10,156 nucleotides of DNA from Coriobacteriales bacterium (GTDB lineage Bacteria > Actinomycetota > Coriobacteriia > Coriobacteriales > UBA8131). A model generated the notes under the pieces. It did not search any database. It saw nothing but the letters and a program-made list of their open reading frames with translations, and was not told the origin of the DNA. The DNA lies in assembly GCA_031274985.1 (NCBI GenBank), contig JAISPK010000143.1, forward strand, positions 1 to 10,156, in the 5' to 3' direction. Both the position numbers and the translations under genes were made by a program. This document shows positions 5,793-10,156 of the stretch, one piece after another; position 1 is the first letter of the stretch; the number at the start of each line of letters is the position of its first letter.

Positions 5793-6830
5793 ATGGAATT
5801 TTTCAAGACAGTATTTGTTGTAGACGACAACGATACGAACCTTGCCATGGCTGAATTAGCCCTAGAGCAGGACTACCGGGTGGTCTCTATGCCTTCTGCG
5901 GCAAAAATGTTTGTGATGCTCAAGAAAATCACTCCTGATTTGATTTTGTTGGATATTGAGATGCCGGAGATGGATGGGTTTGAAGCTCTTAAGATCCTCA
6001 AGGCTACTCCCGCTTATGCAAACATTCCGGTGATCTTTGTCACCAATATGTCGGACTCAAGCAATGAGGCTTATGGAATTGAACTCGGAGCCGTGGATTT
6101 TATTGCCAAGCCCGTTTCAAAGCCGGTGCTCCTCAACCGGCTCAAACACCATTTGTATATCGGGGACATCATCAATGAGAGGATGACCGAGCTTCTCAAG
6201 CTACAGAACGGCATCGTGTTTACCATGGCAGATCTGGTAGAAAGTCGCGATAAGAACACCGGCGGACACATCGACCGAATCGCGCAGTACGCCAGGATCC
6301 TGGTAGATGCCATGATAAAGATCGGACTCTATTCAGACGAGCTTCAGGCCTGGGACAAAGAAGCATTCTTCTCGGCCACCAGACTTCATGACTTAGGCAA
6401 GATCGCCATTCCCGATGCTGTTTTGAATAAACCGGACTCGCTTACCGACGATGAGTTCAAGGTCATGAAGACCCATCCGATGGAGAGCAAGAAGATCCTG
6501 GACAAAACTATCGAGCGTACCGACGGGACAGAGTTTTTGCTCAACGCAAAACTCGCCGCTGTGTATCACCATGAGCGTTGGGACGGAAAGGGCTACCCCT
6601 ATGGGCTGGAAGGAACCGATATCCCGCTCCAGGGGAGGATCGTGGCAGTTGTTGATGTGTATGACGCACTGGTCTCTGAGCGGCCGTACAAAAAACCGCT
6701 TACTGACGATGAGGCCATGAAGGCTATTGAAGATGGGAGCGGCAAGCAATTCGACCCAAACATCGTAAAAGTCTTTATTGACCTTAAAGAAAAGGTGAAT
6801 GCGGAGAGACACAAACTAGCACAAGCATAA
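5793..6830 (+). CDS. Response regulator with REC and HD-GYP domains (predicted c-di-GMP phosphodiesterase, RpfG-like)
   Basis: HD-GYP proteins hydrolyse the second messenger cyclic di-GMP. Residues 5-120 form a receiver with acidic pocket Asp11/Asp12, phosphoacceptor Asp54 (LLDIEMPEMDG), Thr84 and Lys106 (AKPV). A helical linker (about 125-150) leads to the HD-GYP domain (about 143-335). Its metal and signature residues are present: HIDR (159-162), HD at 199-200 in RLHDLGK, His228 (KTHP), His259-His260, DGKGYP (264-269), and DVYDAL (288-293). The domain therefore looks active. At 345 residues the length is normal. The start is fixed by the receiver beginning directly after it. The ribosome-binding site is weak (GGGG 5784-5787, or AGGAAG further upstream in a small hairpin, 5764-5778). 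It has no kinase of its own. The hybrid kinase 68 bp downstream, without a terminator between, is the likely partner. The protein is soluble and cytoplasmic. Confidence 0.94.
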   Translation: MEFFKTVFVVDDNDTNLAMAELALEQDYRVVSMPSAAKMFVMLKKITPDLILLDIEMPEMDGFEALKILKATPAYANIPVIFVTNMSDSSNEAYGIELGAVDFIAKPVSKPVLLNRLKHHLYIGDIINERMTELLKLQNGIVFTMADLVESRDKNTGGHIDRIAQYARILVDAMIKIGLYSDELQAWDKEAFFSATRLHDLGKIAIPDAVLNKPDSLTDDEFKVMKTHPMESKKILDKTIERTDGTEFLLNAKLAAVYHHERWDGKGYPYGLEGTDIPLQGRIVAVVDVYDALVSERPYKKPLTDDEAMKAIEDGSGKQFDPNIVKVFIDLKEKVNAERHKLAQA

Positions 6831-6884
6831 AAAAGCAAGCATCGCCTTACGTGAAGAAATGTGCCTGTAGCAGGGACGAGAAAT

Positions 6885-6889
6885 GAGGT
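6885..6889 (+). promoter_or_regulatory. Ribosome-binding site of the hybrid kinase
   Basis: GAGGT lies 9 nt before the ATG at 6899. A stronger-looking AGGAG (6893-6897) ends only 1 nt before that ATG and is too close to use. The frame has a TGA stop at 6884-6886 and no other upstream start. The N-terminal sequence (MRWFADIKIRHKM) is typical of membrane kinases, so 6899 is kept. Confidence 0.5.
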
Positions 6890-6898
6890 CCAAGGAGC

Positions 6899-9800
6899 AT
6901 GAGATGGTTTGCTGACATAAAGATTCGCCACAAAATGTATCTTGCCATGGGAATTTTAGTGGTTATCATGGTGATGCTCGTGGCAGGTGCAACTGTTCAG
7001 CTCAATGGGGTCAATCAAAACGTCAAGTTGATCCGTTCCTATCAGGAACGGCAGGTGCATGTTTCAGAAGCAACTGCGGAATTCTATAAATTGCGCGTTA
7101 CCTATCTGTCTATGGGATACTTGATGTCCAGCGCGGAATACGCAGAGGTGGCCCCGGCGCTCCTCTACGATCACGACATGGTGGTTGCTTCCTTTCGGGA
7201 GAATCTTGCAAAATTCCGCGAGCTGGTAGTAGCTGATGCCCGGATCGATGAAACAGCAAAAAAGATCCGCTTGGAATTGGCGGACCAGATTGAAGCTGAT
7301 TTTTCCCGGTATCTCGATACCTTTGCCCCGCTTTCCCAGGCGGTTGCCAGCGGTGACCGTCAGGAAGTATTTGATATCTATATCGTGGGAACCCCCATCG
7401 GCACAACGGTCAACGAAGAACTGCTGGAGCTGAGCAGCATCATCAATACCGCACTCAGCCAGGATGTCTCCTCGATTCTGGTTGAACTCGACAACACCGG
7501 TATGCTCATGTTGGTTATTGCCGCCCTGTTTATTGTTGTCGCCCTCATTATGACGTTGACGATAACCCGAAGCATCGCTAAGCCGGTCATGCAGCTAGAA
7601 GAGGCGGTTGTTGAGATTACCAATGGTAACCTGACCTACCCAATCAGGAGCAATCGCAAAGACGAGTTGGGGTCCCTCTCGGATTGTATCAGCAACATGG
7701 TGGACAATATCTCCGAGCACAACAAGCTCACGGCCATTATGGATACGATGGACTCGATCATCATCGTTTGCGACCTGGACTACAACCTGCTTTTTATCAA
7801 CAAGCACACCGCAGATACCTTTGGTTTGAACAGGGACGAGATTGCCAATCAGAAGTGCTACAAGTTCACCAGACACAGAGATACTCCCTGCGAGTATTGC
7901 CTGATGGGCAGTTTGTTGGAAGAGAAGGAATCGCTTCCTTTCCGTGAATTCAAGTACGTCTGGGACGATTGCCTCAACGCATGGTGTGACGGCACCAGTT
8001 CGATAATCCGCTGGGTGGACGGCTCTTTGGTCTTTATCCAGAGCCTGAGGGACGTGTCGGCCAAAAAAGAGCAGGAGCGTTTGCTGGAAGAGGCGCTCGA
8101 AACGGCAAAGGCCGCCTCTGAGGCCAAGACGACGTTCCTCGCCACCATGAGCCACGAAATACGGACACCGATGAACGCAATTCTGGGTGTTTCTGAAATC
8201 CAACTGCAGGACCCCTCCCTCAAGAGCGGCGTGAGAGAGGCGATAAGCCTGATATACAACTCCGGAGAGCTACTGCTTAATATCATCAACGACCTGTTGG
8301 ATATGTCAAAGATCGATGCAGGCAAATTTGAGCTGATACCCACTAAATACGATACCGCAAGCCTGATCAACGACACCATGATGCTCAATATGGCAAGGCT
8401 GGGCAGCCGGCCCATTGAGTTCAAGCTCTTTGCAGACGAGAATATCCCCTCAGCGCTGATAGGTGACGAGCTCCGCATCAAGCAGATCATGAGCAATCTC
8501 CTCTCCAATGCTTTTAAATACACAAAAAAGGGCACGATTGAACTGCACGTATCCGTTGATGATGAGCCGGTTCGATTGCGAGCTCTTGAGGGTGAAAGCA
8601 GCGACGAAGCCGCAGAGGAAGCACTTATAGGAGCTGCGGAGGATACGCTCGAAGCAAACGAAGCCGCCGGCCCGGGAGCGAGCAGGGAGGCAACTCCCAC
8701 CGTTGCCGAGAGTGAAACCACGTCTGATGTGACGCTCGTCATCAAGGTAATCGATACCGGCGTCGGCATGTCAGCCGAGCAGATCGAACGGATCTTTGAT
8801 GAATACTCACGGTTCAATACCAGGGCAGACCGCGCCACACAAGGCACCGGACTCGGCATGAGTATCGTCAAGCGACTCCTGAATAAAATGGGTGGCGAGA
8901 TATCGGTAACGAGCGTAGAGGACAAGGGTTCAAAATTCACGGTGCGCATTCCGCAGCAAAGGATCGGTACAGCAGTCTTAGGCAAGGAGCTGGTAAAGAA
9001 CCTTCAGATGTTTCGGGTGCATAGTGTTAAACAGATTCGCAATGCGCAGATTCTCATTGAGCCCATGCCTTACGGCAGAGTACTGATCGTCGATGATGTC
9101 GAGTCAAACCTGTATGTTGCCAAGGGGCTTCTGAGGCCCTATAAACTTAAGATCGACACCGCTAAGAGCGGTTATGATGCCATCGTAAAAGTCAAAGACG
9201 GCAATGTGTATGACATCCTGTTTATGGATCACATGATGCCGGGCATGGACGGGGTTGCGGCAACCAAGATCATCAGAGAGCTCGGGTACCAACACCCGAT
9301 TGTCGCGCTGACCGCAAACAGCGTAATCGGGCAGTCAGAGGTGTTTTTGGCCAATGGTTTTGACGGCTTTGTTGCAAAGCCCATAGACCTGCGTGAGCTT
9401 AATGCTGTTCTCAAGAAGTTTGTTCGCAAAGAAAAACCTCCCGAGTCAGAGGAGGCTCCTGTGGAGCAGGACGACAGCGGCTCCGGTGCGCTTGATCTGG
9501 CGGATGCTTATTACGGGGAGTTGAAAAGTTTGACGATCTCTCCGGAGTTTGCAGAGATTTTCGTGCGCGATGCAACAAGAGCGCTGGGGGTTCTCACGGC
9601 GCTCATCGAGGGAAAAACTGCTTTTACAGATGAAGATCTTCAGTCGTTTATCGTCACGGTCCATGGCATGAAGAGCACCTTTGCCAATATCGGAGAGGAT
9701 GAGTATTCTGCTTTTGCGCGGAGACTTGAGCAGGCTGGACGCGAGGGAGACCTCCCCCTGATCACTGCGGAGACCCCTGCATTTATTGACAGCTTGCAGC

Positions 9801-10078
9801 TTATCATCGAACGACTGACCTCAGTAGAAGTGGGATCGATAGATCTGGCTACCGACGAAGACTTTCCTTATTTGCGCGAAAGACTGCGGGTGGTACAAGA
9901 AGCCTGTGCGGCCTTTGACACGAGAACCGCCAAGGAGATAGTGAGCGAATTGAGGCAAAAGGGCTGGCCCTGCAAGACCAAAGAAAAGCTTAGGGAAATC
10001 TCCGAACTGCTGCTACACAGTGATTTTGATGAAGTGACGGTAGTTGCTGAGGAGCTTATCTCGCAACTGGAAGCATAG
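6899..10078 (+). CDS. Membrane hybrid histidine kinase (sensor-HAMP-PAS-HisKA-HATPase-REC-HPt)
   Basis: This 1059-residue kinase should sense a signal outside the cell and run a multistep phosphorelay. In order: membrane helix 1 (13-34); an extracellular helical domain like a four-helix-bundle sensor (about 35-200); membrane helix 2 (202-223); HAMP (224-275); PAS (about 276-388) with a Cys cluster; a coiled coil (388-412); HisKA with His419 in SHEIRTP; an ATPase domain with the N box around Asn537, DTGVGM (619-624) and GTGLGM (649-654); REC with Asp732/733, Asp777, Thr805 and Lys827; HPt (about 875-975) with His922 in VHGMKS; and a helical tail (985-1059). About 55 acidic, Ala-rich residues (556-610) are inserted in the ATPase domain between the N box and the DTGVGM box. 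All catalytic residues are present. It has no DNA-binding or enzymatic output, so HPt probably passes phosphate to a separate regulator, most likely the HD-GYP protein just upstream. The ligand is unknown. Confidence 0.95.
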   Translation: MRWFADIKIRHKMYLAMGILVVIMVMLVAGATVQLNGVNQNVKLIRSYQERQVHVSEATAEFYKLRVTYLSMGYLMSSAEYAEVAPALLYDHDMVVASFRENLAKFRELVVADARIDETAKKIRLELADQIEADFSRYLDTFAPLSQAVASGDRQEVFDIYIVGTPIGTTVNEELLELSSIINTALSQDVSSILVELDNTGMLMLVIAALFIVVALIMTLTITRSIAKPVMQLEEAVVEITNGNLTYPIRSNRKDELGSLSDCISNMVDNISEHNKLTAIMDTMDSIIIVCDLDYNLLFINKHTADTFGLNRDEIANQKCYKFTRHRDTPCEYCLMGSLLEEKESLPFREFKYVWDDCLNAWCDGTSSIIRWVDGSLVFIQSLRDVSAKKEQERLLEEALETAKAASEAKTTFLATMSHEIRTPMNAILGVSEIQLQDPSLKSGVREAISLIYNSGELLLNIINDLLDMSKIDAGKFELIPTKYDTASLINDTMMLNMARLGSRPIEFKLFADENIPSALIGDELRIKQIMSNLLSNAFKYTKKGTIELHVSVDDEPVRLRALEGESSDEAAEEALIGAAEDTLEANEAAGPGASREATPTVAESETTSDVTLVIKVIDTGVGMSAEQIERIFDEYSRFNTRADRATQGTGLGMSIVKRLLNKMGGEISVTSVEDKGSKFTVRIPQQRIGTAVLGKELVKNLQMFRVHSVKQIRNAQILIEPMPYGRVLIVDDVESNLYVAKGLLRPYKLKIDTAKSGYDAIVKVKDGNVYDILFMDHMMPGMDGVAATKIIRELGYQHPIVALTANSVIGQSEVFLANGFDGFVAKPIDLRELNAVLKKFVRKEKPPESEEAPVEQDDSGSGALDLADAYYGELKSLTISPEFAEIFVRDATRALGVLTALIEGKTAFTDEDLQSFIVTVHGMKSTFANIGEDEYSAFARRLEQAGREGDLPLITAETPAFIDSLQLIIERLTSVEVGSIDLATDEDFPYLRERLRVVQEACAAFDTRTAKEIVSELRQKGWPCKTKEKLREISELLLHSDFDEVTVVAEELISQLEA

Positions 10079-10156
10079 CGTTTCTCAACTGAAAGGAGGA
10101 GAGAGGGGGCGCAACGTTGCGCCCCCTCTCTCCTCCTTTCAGTTGAGAAACGCTAT
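10075..10156. repeat. Perfect 82-nt palindrome at the end of the window
   Basis: The 41 bases 10075-10115 are followed at once by their exact reverse complement (10116-10156), with no spacer and no mismatch. The left arm begins inside the last sense codon and stop codon of the kinase (ATAG). In RNA it would form a stem of about 39 bp with an ACGT loop. Each arm has a 19-nt run of one base class (purine 10091-10109, pyrimidine 10122-10140). The core from about 10091 to 10140 could be a bidirectional terminator, but no U-tract is visible because the window stops. The outer arms may instead be an assembly fold-back. Confidence 0.9.

Noticed and set aside
5746..5823. 25-codon frame overlapping the start of the response regulator
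   Set aside because: ATG at 5746 has no ribosome-binding site and the frame is short; most likely chance.
6883..6915. 10-codon frame overlapping the kinase start
   Set aside because: Too short, no evidence of translation.
7858..8985. 375-codon open frame on the minus strand inside the kinase gene
   Set aside because: It mirrors the kinase frame, has low-complexity Ser-rich translation and no ribosome-binding site; the plus-strand protein has full family motifs.

Overview
The window holds six protein genes from a bacterium of intermediate GC content. The ribosome-binding sites are AGGAG-like, and one gene starts with TTG. The style of the large sensor kinase, the FAD:protein FMN transferase and the Ala/Pro/Ser-rich single-pass membrane protein suggest a Gram-positive anaerobe, perhaps Actinomycetota class Coriobacteriia (Eggerthellaceae-like). 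This placement is a guess from protein style only. No rRNA, tRNA, CRISPR array, transposase or phage gene is visible.

Layout. (1) Positions 1-1583, plus strand: the 3' part of a membrane-bound nucleotide-sugar 4,6-dehydratase of the FlaA1/CapD/PglF type, cut by the left edge. (2) Positions 1619-3043, minus strand and convergent with gene 1: an unrecognised single-pass membrane protein with a long disordered cytoplasmic part. (3) A divergent intergenic region, then a two-gene plus-strand unit: a divergent glyceraldehyde-3-phosphate dehydrogenase homologue (3314-4411) and ApbE (4420-5397), probably translationally coupled. (4) A 395-bp gap, 5398-5792. It carries a good sigma-70-type promoter, repeated AAGTTC motifs and a leader of about 280 nt with plausible hairpins. 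(5) A two-gene signalling unit: a REC-HD-GYP response regulator (5793-6830), predicted to break down cyclic di-GMP, and a 1059-residue hybrid histidine kinase (6899-10078) with a complete His-Asp-His relay. (6) The window ends exactly at the edge of a perfect 82-nt palindrome (10075-10156) that includes the kinase stop codon.

How the parts work together. The kinase ends in an HPt domain but has no output domain. The response regulator next to it has a receiver but no kinase. The simplest model is a phosphorelay H419 -> D777 -> H922 (kinase) -> D54 (regulator) that controls c-di-GMP hydrolysis. The Gap/ApbE unit looks metabolic. ApbE has no signal peptide, so its flavinylation target should be cytoplasmic. 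Gene 1 belongs to surface glycan synthesis and is probably the end of a larger locus to the left.

Most unusual points: the perfect terminal palindrome (a natural hairpin or an assembly fold-back), the repeat-rich promoter and leader before the HD-GYP gene, the GAPDH homologue with an altered dinucleotide-binding loop, and the orphan membrane protein. None of these proves a new system.
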